This document shows, piece by piece, positions 1-9,150 of a DNA stretch of 64,000 nucleotides (within the stretch, counting starts at the first letter, position 1; each line of letters opens with the position of its first letter). The notes under the pieces were generated by a model. The model saw only the letters and a program-made list of their open reading frames with translations. It made no database searches and was not told where the DNA came from. Position numbers and translations under genes: made by a program. The DNA is from Mongoliitalea daihaiensis (lineage in GTDB: Bacteria > Bacteroidota > Bacteroidia > Cytophagales > Cyclobacteriaceae), in the NCBI RefSeq assembly GCF_021596945.1, contig NZ_CP063779.1, forward strand, positions 2,082,001 through 2,146,000, in the 5' to 3' direction.

Positions 1-31
1 CTAGTAAATCAGAAATATTGATCTAATTATC

Positions 32-478
32 ATGAATCAACCTTTAGTAGTAAATGGATTGGAGGATGTAAGATCCTCTTTTTCTTTTTCGGTACCCTTA
101 CAGATTCGATTTTCAGATATAGATGGGTACATGCATGTAAATAATGGGGTATATTTCAGTTATCTGGAGCATGCTAGAGCACTTTTTTTGTACCAACAAT
201 GTGGTTGGGATGTAATGGATGTAGGAACAGTTGTCGCTGATCTGCACATTTCATATAAAAAACCTATCCATGCTTTTGATAAGGTATCGGCATTTGTACG
301 GTGCAAGCATGTTGGGAATAGCTCCTTTGTGTTGGAACAAGTCTTGGCAGGGATGACCGAACATGGTGCAGAAGTAGTCTATGCGAGTGCTTCTGTGGTG
401 ATGGTCTCTGTAGATATGAAGACCATGAAACCCACACCTGTCCCAGAGCAATACCGAGTTAAATTGGAGCAGAAGTAA
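32..478 (+). CDS. Acyl-CoA thioesterase, 4HBT/YbgC hotdog family
   Basis: Small single-domain hotdog-fold protein of 148 residues, the usual length for YbgC/FadM-type thioesterases, which hydrolyse short acyl-CoA or aromatic CoA thioesters in the cytoplasm. Residues 25-38 carry the family signature RFSDIDGYMHVNN; the second Asp (D31) aligns with the catalytic Asp of 4-hydroxybenzoyl-CoA thioesterase. The following YFSYLEHAR segment matches the first helix of the fold. The ATG is the only sensible start. It precedes the TPR lipoprotein gene in the same direction with a 46-nt gap that holds a promoter-like box. The exact substrate cannot be read from sequence. Confidence 0.88.
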   Translation: MNQPLVVNGLEDVRSSFSFSVPLQIRFSDIDGYMHVNNGVYFSYLEHARALFLYQQCGWDVMDVGTVVADLHISYKKPIHAFDKVSAFVRCKHVGNSSFVLEQVLAGMTEHGAEVVYASASVVMVSVDMKTMKPTPVPEQYRVKLEQK

Positions 479-499
479 GATAATCAAGTGCAAAACCAC

Positions 500-507
500 T
501 ATCTTTG
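500..507 (+). promoter_or_regulatory. Candidate -7 box (TATCTTTG) for the TPR lipoprotein gene
   Basis: TATCTTTG matches the Bacteroidota -7 consensus TAnnTTTG exactly and is followed by GCAG, as in the ribosomal promoters later in the window. No TTG is visible at the expected -33 spacing, so it is weaker than those. Confidence 0.4.
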
Positions 508-524
508 CAGGAAATTTACGAGAC

Positions 525-1235
525 GTGAAGAAGCAATTACTATGTTGGTTAAGTCTGATTTGGTTGGCATCCTGCAGCCCATCAGCTGATGAATTATTCC
601 AAGAAGGTATTCGTCATTTAGAAGAATCGGATTATCAAAAAGCCATCACTTATTTTGATCGAGCGATAGATAAACAGGCAGATTTTACTTCGGCTTTAAA
701 TGCCAAAGGGATTGCGCTGATTCAATTGGCTCAATACGATCGTGCCATCGAAACGCTTAATCGTTCGATTAAAATTGATAGCCTTAGTTATAAGCCTTAT
801 TACAACCGCGGAAATGCCTGGTTTGAAAAGGGAGAGTATCGTGCGGCGGTGATGGATTACAATACTGCCAATGGTTTAGAGCCTGGGGTGTTGGATATCT
901 ATTTCAATCGAGGAGTTGCGTTGATGGGTATGGAGGAATATGAGGATGCAATCTTTGACTTTGAAATTTTAATCCAAGAAAATCCAGAACACCCCCGAGC
1001 ATGGTTCAATAAAGGGAAGTCGGAATTTTGGAATAATGATCCGGTTTCTTCTATCAACTCACTCACACGTGCCGTTGATTTGGATAACTCCAATGGAGAA
1101 GCATACTATTTGATCGGGACAATTCAAATGAGTGCATTCAATATGGTAGATGAAGGCTGTGTCAGTTTCAAAATGGCAAGAAGCTTAGGATACGCAGATG
1201 CACAAACGTGGATTGACGATTTCTGTAAAGAATAA
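525..1235 (+). CDS. TPR-repeat lipoprotein
   Basis: A 236-residue protein starting with GTG. A short signal peptide ends in a lipobox (WLASC, Cys about residue 17), so it is probably anchored in an envelope membrane. The rest consists of about six 34-residue tetratricopeptide repeats from residue 22 to the end, with the usual G-x-A/Y-Y-D-A-I pattern (for example EESDYQKAITYFDRAI). TPR lipoproteins act as scaffolds; no enzymatic motif is present and the partner is unknown. The GTG start is supported by the signal peptide that follows directly and by the promoter box about 18 nt upstream. Its TAA stop overlaps the next ATG by one base, implying translational coupling with the Sua5 gene. Confidence 0.8.
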   Translation: MKKQLLCWLSLIWLASCSPSADELFQEGIRHLEESDYQKAITYFDRAIDKQADFTSALNAKGIALIQLAQYDRAIETLNRSIKIDSLSYKPYYNRGNAWFEKGEYRAAVMDYNTANGLEPGVLDIYFNRGVALMGMEEYEDAIFDFEILIQENPEHPRAWFNKGKSEFWNNDPVSSINSLTRAVDLDNSNGEAYYLIGTIQMSAFNMVDEGCVSFKMARSLGYADAQTWIDDFCKE

Positions 1236-2239
1236 TGATGGCAATCATAGGGACAGATCTTGGGTTAGCTGCTGAATTTTTGGCAGCAGGGGAATTGGTA
1301 GGAATGCCAACGGAGACTGTCTATGGTTTAGCTGGAAATGCTTTGGATCCAGATGCGGTCACTAAAATTTTCAAAACCAAAAATCGGCCAAGTTTTGATC
1401 CCTTAATTGTTCATACCTCGGATATTTCCAAGGTAACTGATTTTGTAGAAGAGTTTCCAGCATCTCTTCGGTTGTTAGCCGAGCGTTTTTGGCCAGGACC
1501 CTTGACATTGCTACTTCCTAAAAAAAAGAATGTTCCAGATTTGGTAACTTCTGGCTTAGACACCGTAGCTGTCCGTGTTCCGAGACATGAATTAACCTTG
1601 CGCTTATTACGGCAATTGCCATTTCCTTTAGCAGCGCCCAGCGCAAATCCATTTGGGTACATCAGTCCCACTAAGGCTGTACATGTCAACGACCAATTGG
1701 GGGATAAAATCCCTTACATTTTAGATGGTGGAGCTTGTGAAGTTGGCTTGGAGAGTACCATTGTAGGAATGCTCGATGGAGAAGTAACAGTCTTCCGTTT
1801 GGGGGGATTGGAAGTGAAAAAGATAGAAAGCATCGTCGGGAAAGTAAAAGTCATGGCTCATAGCAGTTCTAATCCACAGAGTCCAGGCATGTTGAAGTCA
1901 CATTACGCACCTACCAAGCCTTTTTTGATTGGTAATTTATCTTCAATGATTAAAAAATACCAAGAAAAAGAAGTCCCTTTCGCTGTATTGGCCTTTCGAG
2001 CGTTCTTTGATACAGTGGAGGAAGGCAAGCAAGTGCAACTTTCTTTGGATGGAAGTCTTGAAGAAGCTGCAAAAAACTTATTTGCTGCCATGAGAACTTT
2101 GGATAGCCTGAATGTTTCCGTAATTTTATCTGAGTATTTGCCGGATGAGGGTCTTGGTAAAGCTATCAATGACCGGCTCAAACGGGCGGCGGCAGAGTCT
2201 ATGGATAGCGATGAGGATATAAGAATTCAAACCTTTTAA
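1235..2239 (+). CDS. sua5: L-threonylcarbamoyladenylate synthase, Sua5 type
   Basis: Makes threonylcarbamoyl-AMP from threonine, bicarbonate and ATP for the universal t6A37 modification of ANN-decoding tRNAs. Residues 1-200 form the YrdC/TsaC domain ([13 protein letters not shown] near the start, then [12 protein letters not shown] and [13 protein letters not shown]). A linker with [11 protein letters not shown] leads into the C-terminal Sua5 domain, so this is the long two-domain form (334 aa), not the short TsaC. The start overlaps the preceding stop by one base; a second ATG follows directly at 1238 and could be used instead. pgk follows after 11 nt, so the two are probably co-transcribed. 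Confidence 0.92.
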   Translation: MMAIIGTDLGLAAEFLAAGELVGMPTETVYGLAGNALDPDAVTKIFKTKNRPSFDPLIVHTSDISKVTDFVEEFPASLRLLAERFWPGPLTLLLPKKKNVPDLVTSGLDTVAVRVPRHELTLRLLRQLPFPLAAPSANPFGYISPTKAVHVNDQLGDKIPYILDGGACEVGLESTIVGMLDGEVTVFRLGGLEVKKIESIVGKVKVMAHSSSNPQSPGMLKSHYAPTKPFLIGNLSSMIKKYQEKEVPFAVLAFRAFFDTVEEGKQVQLSLDGSLEEAAKNLFAAMRTLDSLNVSVILSEYLPDEGLGKAINDRLKRAAAESMDSDEDIRIQTF

Positions 2240-2250
2240 ACAATAACCAT

Positions 2251-3450
2251 ATGAGTAACAAATTCAGAAGTGTCGACAGTATTGAATTCAAAGGAAAAAA
2301 AGCATTGATTCGAGTGGATTTTAATGTGCCTTTGGATCCGGATTTGAAAGTCACAGATGATACGCGGATGCGTGCTGCTTTGCCTACCATCCAAAAGATT
2401 TTGGGTGACGGTGGTGCTGTGATATTAATGTCCCATCTGGGCAGACCCAAAGAAGGACCGACGGATAAGTATTCTCTGAAACATGTCATTGGCAATTTGG
2501 AAGCCTTATTAGGCAAGTCTGTAAAGTTTGCCAATGATTGCATTGGTGAAGAAGCAGTAGCTCTGGCTGCCGGGTTGCAATCGGGAGAAGTTCTTTTGTT
2601 GGAAAACTTACGTTTTTACAAGGAAGAGGAAAAAGGTAACGAGGAATTTGCAGGTAAATTAGCCAAGTTAGGTGATGTCTATGTAAATGATGCTTTTGGT
2701 ACAGCTCACCGTGCACATGCTTCTACTGCGGTTATCGCTCAGTTTTTTGAAGAGAAAGCCACTGGTTATTTGATGTTGTCTGAGTTGGAAAATGCTGATA
2801 AGGTATTGGAAAACCCAGAAAGACCGTATACTGCGATCATGGGCGGTGCAAAGATTTCCGATAAGATTTTGATTATTGAGCGTTTGTTGGAAAAAGTCGA
2901 TAATCTCATCATCGGTGGAGGGATGTCTTATACGTTCTCTAAAGCCAAAGGAGGCCAAATTGGCAATTCCTTGTGTGAGGAAGATAAATTAGACTATGTG
3001 CTTGAGCTGATGAACAAAGCGGAGGCCAAAGGTGTCAAAATCATTCTCCCAGTAGATACCGTGACTTCTAAGTCTTTTGCCAATGACGATGATCAGGGAC
3101 TAGCCAAAGCAGGGGAGATTCCTGCGGATATGATGGGCTTGGATATCGGACCTGAAACTAGGGTCTTGTTTGCAGAGGTCATTAAAAACTCCAAAACCAT
3201 CCTTTGGAATGGTCCAATGGGCGTATTTGAGATGTCTAGCTTTGTACATGGAACAGTTGCTGTTGCAGAAGCTATTGCAGAAGCGACAGAAAGAGGAGCA
3301 TTCTCTTTAATCGGAGGCGGTGATTCTGCCGCAGCGGTCAATAAGTTTGGATTCACTGATAAGGTTTCCTATGTATCCACGGGTGGTGGTGCCTTATTGG
3401 AGCATATGGAAGGAAAAGTACTTCCAGGTGTGGCAGCACTGCAGGTATAA
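2251..3450 (+). CDS. pgk: Phosphoglycerate kinase
   Basis: Glycolytic enzyme transferring phosphate between 1,3-bisphosphoglycerate and ADP. At 399 residues it has the normal family length. Seen in sequence: the N-terminal substrate motif RVDFNVPLD, the basic HLGRPKE loop, [13 protein letters not shown], the hinge region with [10 protein letters not shown], and the C-terminal nucleotide-binding [13 protein letters not shown] segment. It lies 11 nt after the Sua5 gene and is followed by a strong terminator. Gene context is not otherwise glycolytic. Confidence 0.98.
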   Translation: MSNKFRSVDSIEFKGKKALIRVDFNVPLDPDLKVTDDTRMRAALPTIQKILGDGGAVILMSHLGRPKEGPTDKYSLKHVIGNLEALLGKSVKFANDCIGEEAVALAAGLQSGEVLLLENLRFYKEEEKGNEEFAGKLAKLGDVYVNDAFGTAHRAHASTAVIAQFFEEKATGYLMLSELENADKVLENPERPYTAIMGGAKISDKILIIERLLEKVDNLIIGGGMSYTFSKAKGGQIGNSLCEEDKLDYVLELMNKAEAKGVKIILPVDTVTSKSFANDDDQGLAKAGEIPADMMGLDIGPETRVLFAEVIKNSKTILWNGPMGVFEMSSFVHGTVAVAEAIAEATERGAFSLIGGGDSAAAVNKFGFTDKVSYVSTGGGALLEHMEGKVLPGVAALQV

Positions 3451-3469
3451 TCTGTAAAATAATTATCGA

Positions 3470-3502
3470 AAGCAGGTTTGGAAACGGACCTGCTTTTGTT
3501 TT
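3470..3502 (+). terminator. Rho-independent terminator after pgk
   Basis: Perfect 8-bp stem (AAGCAGGT / ACCTGCTT) with a 10-nt loop, followed by TTGTTTT, 20 nt after the pgk stop. Confidence 0.8.
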
Positions 3503-3590
3503 CTCGTATATTTGATAGGTTATCAGTAGTTTTTCCTGGTAACTTGTGTGTATAAGCTATTTTGAATGCCTTTGTTGGTAGTTGTGTCTC

Positions 3591-3920
3591 ATGAAAAAAA
3601 TTATGCTTTTCTTGGTAATCTCCTTTCTTTTTAATTCCTGCAAGGAGTTTGAAGAACTAGATGGTCCATGCTTGGTGTTTTTGGTGGCTGACGCTGATGG
3701 TCGCGAACGATTTTACGAGATTCGGGAAGATATTCGAAGAAATAAGTCTACGGGAGTATTTACCTATAGAGATGAGGAAGGGAAGTTATGGTCTATTTCT
3801 GTAAATGAAGAAGGGAGATATTTTTCTAAAAGTACGGGTGAGATTTCTATTGAAGTTGATCGGATAGAATGTGGAACTCGTATTTATAATGAAAGGGATC
3901 GAGGGGAAGATAATGATTGA
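3591..3920 (+). CDS. Small hypothetical lipoprotein
   Basis: Not recognised. I start it at ATG 3591, giving about 109 residues beginning MKKIMLFLVISFLFNSCKE; an upstream TTG at 3582 only adds MCL and is less likely. The first 17 residues form a lipoprotein signal peptide with lipobox FNSC. The mature part is charged, with many Glu, Asp and Arg residues and few hydrophobic stretches, so it should be soluble in the periplasm or on the surface. The stop shares a base with the start of the next gene, suggesting co-translation. Confidence 0.65.
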   Translation: MKKIMLFLVISFLFNSCKEFEELDGPCLVFLVADADGRERFYEIREDIRRNKSTGVFTYRDEEGKLWSISVNEEGRYFSKSTGEISIEVDRIECGTRIYNERDRGEDND

Positions 3921-4330
3921 TGCAAATGGCTGAAGCAATGGATCCACAGGTTATTCCAGCAGTTGAAATTGAGGAGGAGCTATTGACAGAAGCCAAAGTC
4001 CAAATTGACGTAGAGCGTCAGGTCATTGTGCATGTAGTCATCCATACAGGGCATCAGTGGTGGCAATTAAGAATCTGGCCTACGACTTTTTTGATTCCTA
4101 GAGAAGGTGGTGATCGGTCTAAGTTGCTCAGTGCTGATAATATCCCCTGTTTCCCACAGTGGTTGCATGTATTTGGGCCCGTGCATCGGTTTACATTGAT
4201 TTTTGAAGGGTTACCCAAGGATTGTGAGGTTTTTGATTTGATGGAGGAAATACCGCAAGAAGGAGGATTTGAGGTCAAAGGCATCTGTCGAAATCAAACA
4301 GATGTGTACCATGTAGAAATCTTCGATTGA
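3920..4330 (+). CDS. Hypothetical protein, unknown family
   Basis: Not recognised. I choose ATG 3920, which overlaps the preceding TGA by one base (TGATG); a TTG one codon upstream is also possible. The product has about 136 residues, no signal peptide and no membrane segment. It is rich in aromatic residues (HQWWQLRIWPTTFL) and in alternating hydrophobic residues, suggesting a beta-sandwich or barrel. Cysteines (IPCFPQW, DCEVFD, GICRNQ) are scattered and do not form a clear metal site. It is translationally coupled to the small lipoprotein and followed by repetitive intergenic DNA. Confidence 0.6.
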   Translation: MQMAEAMDPQVIPAVEIEEELLTEAKVQIDVERQVIVHVVIHTGHQWWQLRIWPTTFLIPREGGDRSKLLSADNIPCFPQWLHVFGPVHRFTLIFEGLPKDCEVFDLMEEIPQEGGFEVKGICRNQTDVYHVEIFD

Positions 4331-4570
4331 TTAAATTTCACGCAGCGAACGCAACGATTTTCCGCCACGCTCGCTAAATGAACTGTCCACGAATGACACT
4401 AAATCGGTATAGATATATTGATGGTAGAAAGGGTGTTCCAGGATAACTATAAAGTTCATTCCATGTTGACGCATAGCTTTCCATGCACACGAATCCAAAA
4501 ATCTAAAATCTTAGATCTAAAATCAAGACCACAGTTGAACACATCTAATCTCTAGTATCTCGCTTCTTTC
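4331..4570. repeat. Convergent intergenic region with two heptanucleotide tracts
   Basis: Non-coding gap between two converging genes. 4497-4524 holds four 7-nt units of the TAAAATC type (one reads TTAGATC). 4541-4575, read on the minus strand, continues from the btuG-like stop codon with units AAGAAGC, GAGATAC, TAGAGAT. The first part (4337-4400) has a CGCAGCGAACGCAACG-like string of a kind often seen between Bacteroidota genes. No ORF, promoter or clear terminator was seen. Confidence 0.6.
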
Positions 4571-5626
4571 TTACTCTCTAAACTTAAACCCCGAAGGTCC
4601 TCTACCTGCTGTAAATGTTTGGACTTCTTGGCCAAGTTCGTTGACTACGATAACGCTGCCATTCCCTTGGAAGCCGTTGTTGTCTCCGATGTAGATTTCT
4701 TTGGCGCTTTTGCGATAGCCGATGCCATAGAAACCAGAACCTTTGAAGAATTCAGGATTGGTAATTACACCATTATTCAGGGATATTTTGGCAATAGCGT
4801 CATTGTAATCAGGCCAACCAGTAGATGTGATGATATAGACGGAGTTTTCTGAATCCAAGGCAAAAGATTGGGTAGCATTGGCCAAGTTTACCGTAATAGT
4901 TGTGCTAATGGTGATGTTACTCTTATTGATTTCGTGAAAATATACACGTGATGCATCACGCGCATAAAGATATAGGTTATTTCCAGCCTCAAAGAAAAAG
5001 GATGGGCGACCTGTGATATCCAAGGTGCGAGAAACGGTGTTTTGACTGAGATTGATTATACTTAACTTTCTTGCTGCTCCGGAAGCAACCAACAATTGAT
5101 TATTCACAACAAATAGCCCTTCAGGACGGCTTTCTACAGGTATTTTGGAAGCAATGGGACCTCCTTTAACATTGTCAACGACAGCAATATAGGATTCAGG
5201 ACTATTGAAATTTGCATCATAAGGACCCCAGTCGCTGATATACAGTTTGTTATTAGTGACAATTGCAGACCTACTGATATCAAGTCCTTCCACAGCACCT
5301 ACACTTTTGAAATCACCTGCATTGACTACTTCGACTTTGCCTGTGTTGGCTACCAAATAGAGATGTCCGTTATGCTCCACCATGTCTTGGAGAAGTCCAG
5401 CGAAAGGTCTGTTGTTAGCCGCTTCGAAGATATTGGGACGGGCACTTTCTTGTGCAAATTCATAGAAGGAAACTTCTCCGTCATTTGCGCCGAACGCGCC
5501 TTCATTCATAATTAGAATTCCACCTTTTTCAAATTCTCCCAAGGGAATCTCGTTTCCATCAGGATTACAAGAAATAAGCAGGATTGCAGCCCAAAGGCTC
5601 AACAGGAGTGTAGTAAACTTTTTCAT
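4571..5626 (-). CDS. BtuG-like cobalamin-binding surface lipoprotein (YncE/DUF5074-type beta-propeller)
   Basis: A 351-residue lipoprotein: signal peptide with lipobox LLISC (Cys about residue 20), then repeated strands typical of a beta-propeller (GHLYLVANTGKVEVVNAGDF, NKLYISDWG, NQLLVASGAARKLSIINL). In Bacteroides, BtuG is a surface-exposed propeller lipoprotein that binds vitamin B12 very tightly and caps BtuB. This gene overlaps btuB by 4 bp (ATGA) in a riboswitch-controlled unit, which is the main reason for the functional call. It may be a distant relative; the cobalamin-contact residues cannot be checked here. The stop codon lies within a heptanucleotide repeat tract. Confidence 0.72.
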   Translation of the reverse strand: MKKFTTLLLSLWAAILLISCNPDGNEIPLGEFEKGGILIMNEGAFGANDGEVSFYEFAQESARPNIFEAANNRPFAGLLQDMVEHNGHLYLVANTGKVEVVNAGDFKSVGAVEGLDISRSAIVTNNKLYISDWGPYDANFNSPESYIAVVDNVKGGPIASKIPVESRPEGLFVVNNQLLVASGAARKLSIINLSQNTVSRTLDITGRPSFFFEAGNNLYLYARDASRVYFHEINKSNITISTTITVNLANATQSFALDSENSVYIITSTGWPDYNDAIAKISLNNGVITNPEFFKGSGFYGIGYRKSAKEIYIGDNNGFQGNGSVIVVNELGQEVQTFTAGRGPSGFKFRE

Positions 5627-7515
5627 AGGGATATGTTACAATTAAATTGAAAATTTCTTCCGGGCATGGGCCGTAAACGCATGATATGGTATTCTTTATC
5701 CATCAAATTATTGACATGGAATCCAGCAGTAATTTTTTTATTGGAGAGGAACTTGAATTGATAGCGAATGCCGATATCTACCAATTCATAGGGAGCCACG
5801 CTGAGTTGGTTGTCCGTAGCGACAAATCGCTCACTCACCCAATGGGAGCTAATAAACGCACTCCAATTACTTCGTTGCCAATCTATGGTACCCATCACCT
5901 TATGTTCAGGTGTGTAAGGAAGTTGATTTCCTTTGCTTTGATCATTGGCAGAAGTGTTGGTTTGATTGATGGCCTGCACCCAGTTGTATGTACCCGTAAA
6001 AGACCAGTGATGAACGCCAACTTTTTTCTCCACTTGCGCTCGATACTCCAGTCCGGAGTTGATCACATTGCGGATGTTTTCGGGGCTCCATATATTTCCT
6101 CTTGGAAGCCAGATGATCCAATTGTCCACCCACATACGGTACATCGTCAGGTGTTGCTTGATCAAAAAACCACGTAAAGTAAGTTCCTGCTGAAGACTTA
6201 TTTCCGAATTATAGCTGTCTTCTGGTAATAATTCAGGGTTTCCACCGGGGTTCCAAAAACGGTCGTTGAGTGTAGGCACTTTGAAACTTCTGGCAACAGC
6301 AAAGCCCAAGGATAATTGCTGATTGGTGGATTGAAGGAAATTCCATTCACCCCCGATACTGGGAGTAAAAGGAGCCCAATTTCCATCGTAAATTAATTGC
6401 CGAAGATTGGCAGTCATTGTAAGGTTTGGTCTTGGAACGAATTTGTGAGAATGGTACAATTCCCAGCGCTGTTCTTGCGCCTCATAGGTATCTAATTGTC
6501 CATCTATCTGGGTCAGGCGAAAACCTGTCCTACTACTGACCCTGTCATTCCAGTTTCTATCCCATTCACCGCTCAGGAAATATTGCTGTGTTTTATTGAT
6601 GGCGCCTATATTAAAAATGAGTTCATCGAATACGATTCCTGCTTTGAAATTCCATGTATTCTTCCCATCAAAATGCAAGTAGTCCAGCATGGCCCGAAGG
6701 TTCCGGTCCTGCTGTTGGTCTTGGGTGTTGGATCCAATGATGGGGATGATCTGCCTGTCTGCTTCATTGAACCAAATGGCGGCATGTAATTGCTGCCGGG
6801 CTGAAAGATTCCATGCCAAGTCCTGTAAGAAACCTTGTTGGATCACCTCCCCATTAGGCATACGCTCTATCGGTGTATGGATGCGCGAGAGATTTCTGAA
6901 GGGGAAATCGTTGCGTGCATATTGACGGTACGCACGGGTTTTAGTTGAAAATGTTTGATTGGAATAACTGTAAGCAAGTGACTGATCCCACCGGCCAAAA
7001 CTCCCGATGATACTTCCTATATCCAAGCGATGTCCCTGATTGAAGATTTGACGAGTACCTAAATGAATGGCTCCTCCAATTGCGTCCGTGCCATAAAGCG
7101 CCCCGGAACTTCCAAGGTGAATGTCCACACGGTCAATGGCTGCCGTCGGCAAAATGGAAAAGTCTGCTTGACCCAAAGAGGGGGAGTTGATGGGTAGTCC
7201 ATTCCAAAAAACGGCGTTATGCCCAGTAGAAGTGCCTCTCATGGTCAAGGAAGCTAACATACCCGGACCTTGTTGCCGTAAAAACAAACCTGTTCTTCGC
7301 TGAAGTACCTCTGTCAAAGCATCCCCTTGAAAATCTTGCAAGTGCTTTTCTTGAATGCTGATTAGCTGTTGCCCTGCTGCGTATTTTTCAAAGTCAGGAC
7401 TTTTTACCTCAACTACATTCAATTCTAAGGTGTCCTGTTTTTGAACTAGCAAGGCATTCGCTCCCAGAAGCGGGAGAGAAATCCAAAAGGCTGCTATGAG
7501 GAATACTGTTTTCAA
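5623..7515 (-). CDS. btuB: TonB-dependent cobalamin receptor
   Basis: Outer-membrane TonB-dependent receptor of 630 residues. A signal peptide is followed by a short segment around residues 28-38 that may include the TonB box, then the plug domain (DALTEVLQRRTGLFLRQQG, NAVFWNGLPINSPS, VDIHLGSSGALYGTDAIGGA) and a 22-strand-type barrel ending in an aromatic-rich strand, with a conserved NLMDKEYH near the end. It lacks the carboxypeptidase-like N-terminal extension of SusC-type receptors and is of BtuB size. The cobalamin riboswitch about 170 nt upstream on the same strand and the downstream BtuG-like gene specify vitamin B12 as the likely ligand. Confidence 0.9.
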   Translation of the reverse strand: MKTVFLIAAFWISLPLLGANALLVQKQDTLELNVVEVKSPDFEKYAAGQQLISIQEKHLQDFQGDALTEVLQRRTGLFLRQQGPGMLASLTMRGTSTGHNAVFWNGLPINSPSLGQADFSILPTAAIDRVDIHLGSSGALYGTDAIGGAIHLGTRQIFNQGHRLDIGSIIGSFGRWDQSLAYSYSNQTFSTKTRAYRQYARNDFPFRNLSRIHTPIERMPNGEVIQQGFLQDLAWNLSARQQLHAAIWFNEADRQIIPIIGSNTQDQQQDRNLRAMLDYLHFDGKNTWNFKAGIVFDELIFNIGAINKTQQYFLSGEWDRNWNDRVSSRTGFRLTQIDGQLDTYEAQEQRWELYHSHKFVPRPNLTMTANLRQLIYDGNWAPFTPSIGGEWNFLQSTNQQLSLGFAVARSFKVPTLNDRFWNPGGNPELLPEDSYNSEISLQQELTLRGFLIKQHLTMYRMWVDNWIIWLPRGNIWSPENIRNVINSGLEYRAQVEKKVGVHHWSFTGTYNWVQAINQTNTSANDQSKGNQLPYTPEHKVMGTIDWQRSNWSAFISSHWVSERFVATDNQLSVAPYELVDIGIRYQFKFLSNKKITAGFHVNNLMDKEYHIMRLRPMPGRNFQFNCNISL

Positions 7516-7687
7516 GGCTTTTCAATTAATTTTTTTTCAAAGCCTTGTAGTAGAAAGAGTGTGCATACCAACAGACAAAATATTCAATGGGTAAAGCCCA
7601 AGAATAAAATCATAGTTAGCCTTAATAGCGCATCAATATATGTACCCTTTCTTCTTGTCCTTTCCACCGAAGGCTTTGAATATGCTG

Positions 7688-7880
7688 AAAACGGCAGGTC
7701 TCCTGGCTTCCCTGAGTTTACCGGCCTTCTCATCCCATGAAGGGACAATGGCTATGGAGGGGTAAACTACTATTCCGACGGATCAGAATGGGGTTACAGT
7801 TGCGGGGACAGCTCCGGTCTCACACCGGATTCCCTTTTAATCCTTGAAGCTCGCCGAGCTTCAGGAACCAATTCTCACCT
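7688..7880 (-). ncRNA. Cobalamin riboswitch upstream of btuB
   Basis: Read on the minus strand the element contains the conserved core: GGGAATCCGGTG and GAGACCGG, then GCTGTCCCCGCAACTGTAA, and at its 3' end GCCAGGAGACCTGCC, the closing sequence of AdoCbl riboswitches. The 5' part has a stable stem (GAAGCTCG / CGAGCTTC). It starts just downstream of a TATGTTTG box and ends about 170 nt before the btuB start. Cobalamin binding normally represses the downstream gene. Confidence 0.95.
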
Positions 7881-7881
7881 A

Positions 7882-7889
7882 CAAACATA
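7882..7889 (-). promoter_or_regulatory. -7 box (TATGTTTG) for the riboswitch-btuB-btuG unit
   Basis: An exact TAnnTTTG match on the minus strand, directly before the first paired region of the riboswitch, which fits a transcription start near 7878. A -33 TTG is not evident. Confidence 0.55.
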
Positions 7890-7952
7890 AGATGAACTGG
7901 TTGAATTTTTAAAATTTCCGAAGAATATTTTGCCACTTTTTTCAAAAGAGTG

Positions 7953-7980
7953 TTGTTTGCGATTGTGATTCCTATATTTG
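7953..7980 (+). promoter_or_regulatory. Promoter of the btuFCD-like operon
   Basis: TTG (7953-7955), a 17-nt spacer and an exact -7 box TATATTTG (7973-7980). The predicted start near 7985 leaves about 17 nt before the ATG at 8002. It is divergent from the riboswitch promoter and has no riboswitch of its own. Confidence 0.6.
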
Positions 7981-8001
7981 AAGATTCAACCGTTGTTTCT
8001 T

Positions 8002-9150
8002 ATGCATGTATTAAGAGTGATTTTTCTCTGCCTTGGAATGCTATTGTTCCTTTTAGTCGGCTGTACAAATCAGGAGTCCATTCAGAATTGGGAACTGGAA
8101 TCGCTATCCCTTTCCTATGCGGAAGGATTTAGCGTAGCGAAGGGAGATGATTTTTGGGTGTTAACTGTCAGTCAGGCATTCCCAGAGGCCAAAGAATCCT
8201 TTAGGTATTTGATTTTAGAAGAGGGAAGTAAGACTTCGTATGCTGCCAAAAGCTTTGATGCTGTGATTCAATTGCCTGTTTCTGAGGTTCTTTTGACGTC
8301 CACTACGCATGTGCCTCATTTGGATTATTTGCAAGAAACTGATTTGTTGGTTGGATTCCCTAATTTGGATTTAATTTCTTCGGTGCCTACGAGAGCTCGG
8401 ATAGCTAAGGGTTTGGTAAAAGATTTGGGAAACGCACCAAGTGCAAATATTGAACTCATCTTGGAAATTGCTCCCGATTGGATGATGGTCTCGACCTTGG
8501 GAGAAGATTTGAGTTATTTGGAAATTTTGAAAAAAGGAGGAGTACCGGCTGTTATCAATGGCGAGTATGTAGAGCAGCATCCCTTGGGAAGGGCTGAGTG
8601 GATCAAGTTTACGGGTGTTCTTTTGGGGAAATGGGATGATGCGGTACGTGTTTTTGAGGAAATCGAGCAAAATTATCAGGAAACCTTGGCCTTACTAACT
8701 ACTCAAGAGCTGGCCAAACCTACGGTAATTTCAGGGGTGATGTACAAGGATATTTGGTACATGCCTGGAGCAGATTCTTGGGGGGCACGTCTTTTGGCGG
8801 AGGCCGGAGGAGCGTATCTTTTCAAAGATCAAAAAGGTTCCGGTAGCAGTCAGTTGAGTTATGAAGTTGTCTTGGATCGAGGGCAAGAGGCAGCGTATTG
8901 GATAGGGGCTGCGGACTTTCCTAACCTACAAGCGATGGGAGAGGCAGAACCGAGATACCGTTCCTTTGATGCATGGAAAAAGGGGAATATTTATACCTAC
9001 ACTCAAAAAAAAGGAGAAACAGGAGGGCTGGAATACTTTGAACTGGGTTATCTCCGTCCGGATTTGATTGTAAAAGATTTAATGATGATTTTTCATCCGG
9101 AACTTTTCCCAGGTGATACCATGTATTTCTATCAAAAATTGGATGAGTAG
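8002..9150 (+). CDS. btuF: ABC transporter substrate-binding lipoprotein, BtuF/FepB family
   Basis: Periplasmic binding lipoprotein (about 382 aa) of the class III TroA/BtuF fold. I start at ATG 8002: it gives a clean signal peptide with lipobox FLLVGC, whereas the longer reading starts at a TTG inside the -7 box. The middle has the family pattern of a first lobe ending in LVGFPNLDLISS, then IELILEIAPDWMMVS, a rigid helix, and a second lobe with GVMYKDIWYMPGADSWGARLLAEAG. It is followed by matching permease and ATPase genes with overlapping or short spacing. Cobalamin as substrate is inferred from the divergent btuB-riboswitch unit; a haem or siderophore ligand cannot be excluded. Confidence 0.8.
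   Translation: MHVLRVIFLCLGMLLFLLVGCTNQESIQNWELESLSLSYAEGFSVAKGDDFWVLTVSQAFPEAKESFRYLILEEGSKTSYAAKSFDAVIQLPVSEVLLTSTTHVPHLDYLQETDLLVGFPNLDLISSVPTRARIAKGLVKDLGNAPSANIELILEIAPDWMMVSTLGEDLSYLEILKKGGVPAVINGEYVEQHPLGRAEWIKFTGVLLGKWDDAVRVFEEIEQNYQETLALLTTQELAKPTVISGVMYKDIWYMPGADSWGARLLAEAGGAYLFKDQKGSGSSQLSYEVVLDRGQEAAYWIGAADFPNLQAMGEAEPRYRSFDAWKKGNIYTYTQKKGETGGLEYFELGYLRPDLIVKDLMMIFHPELFPGDTMYFYQKLDE

Noticed and set aside
5686-6177. 163-codon ORF antisense to btuB
   Set aside because: It is a shadow frame of a clear TonB-dependent receptor gene and encodes no recognisable features.
7978-8001. TTG start for the BtuF-like gene
   Set aside because: The TTG is the end of the TATATTTG -7 box, so it would precede the transcription start; ATG 8002 gives a proper signal peptide.
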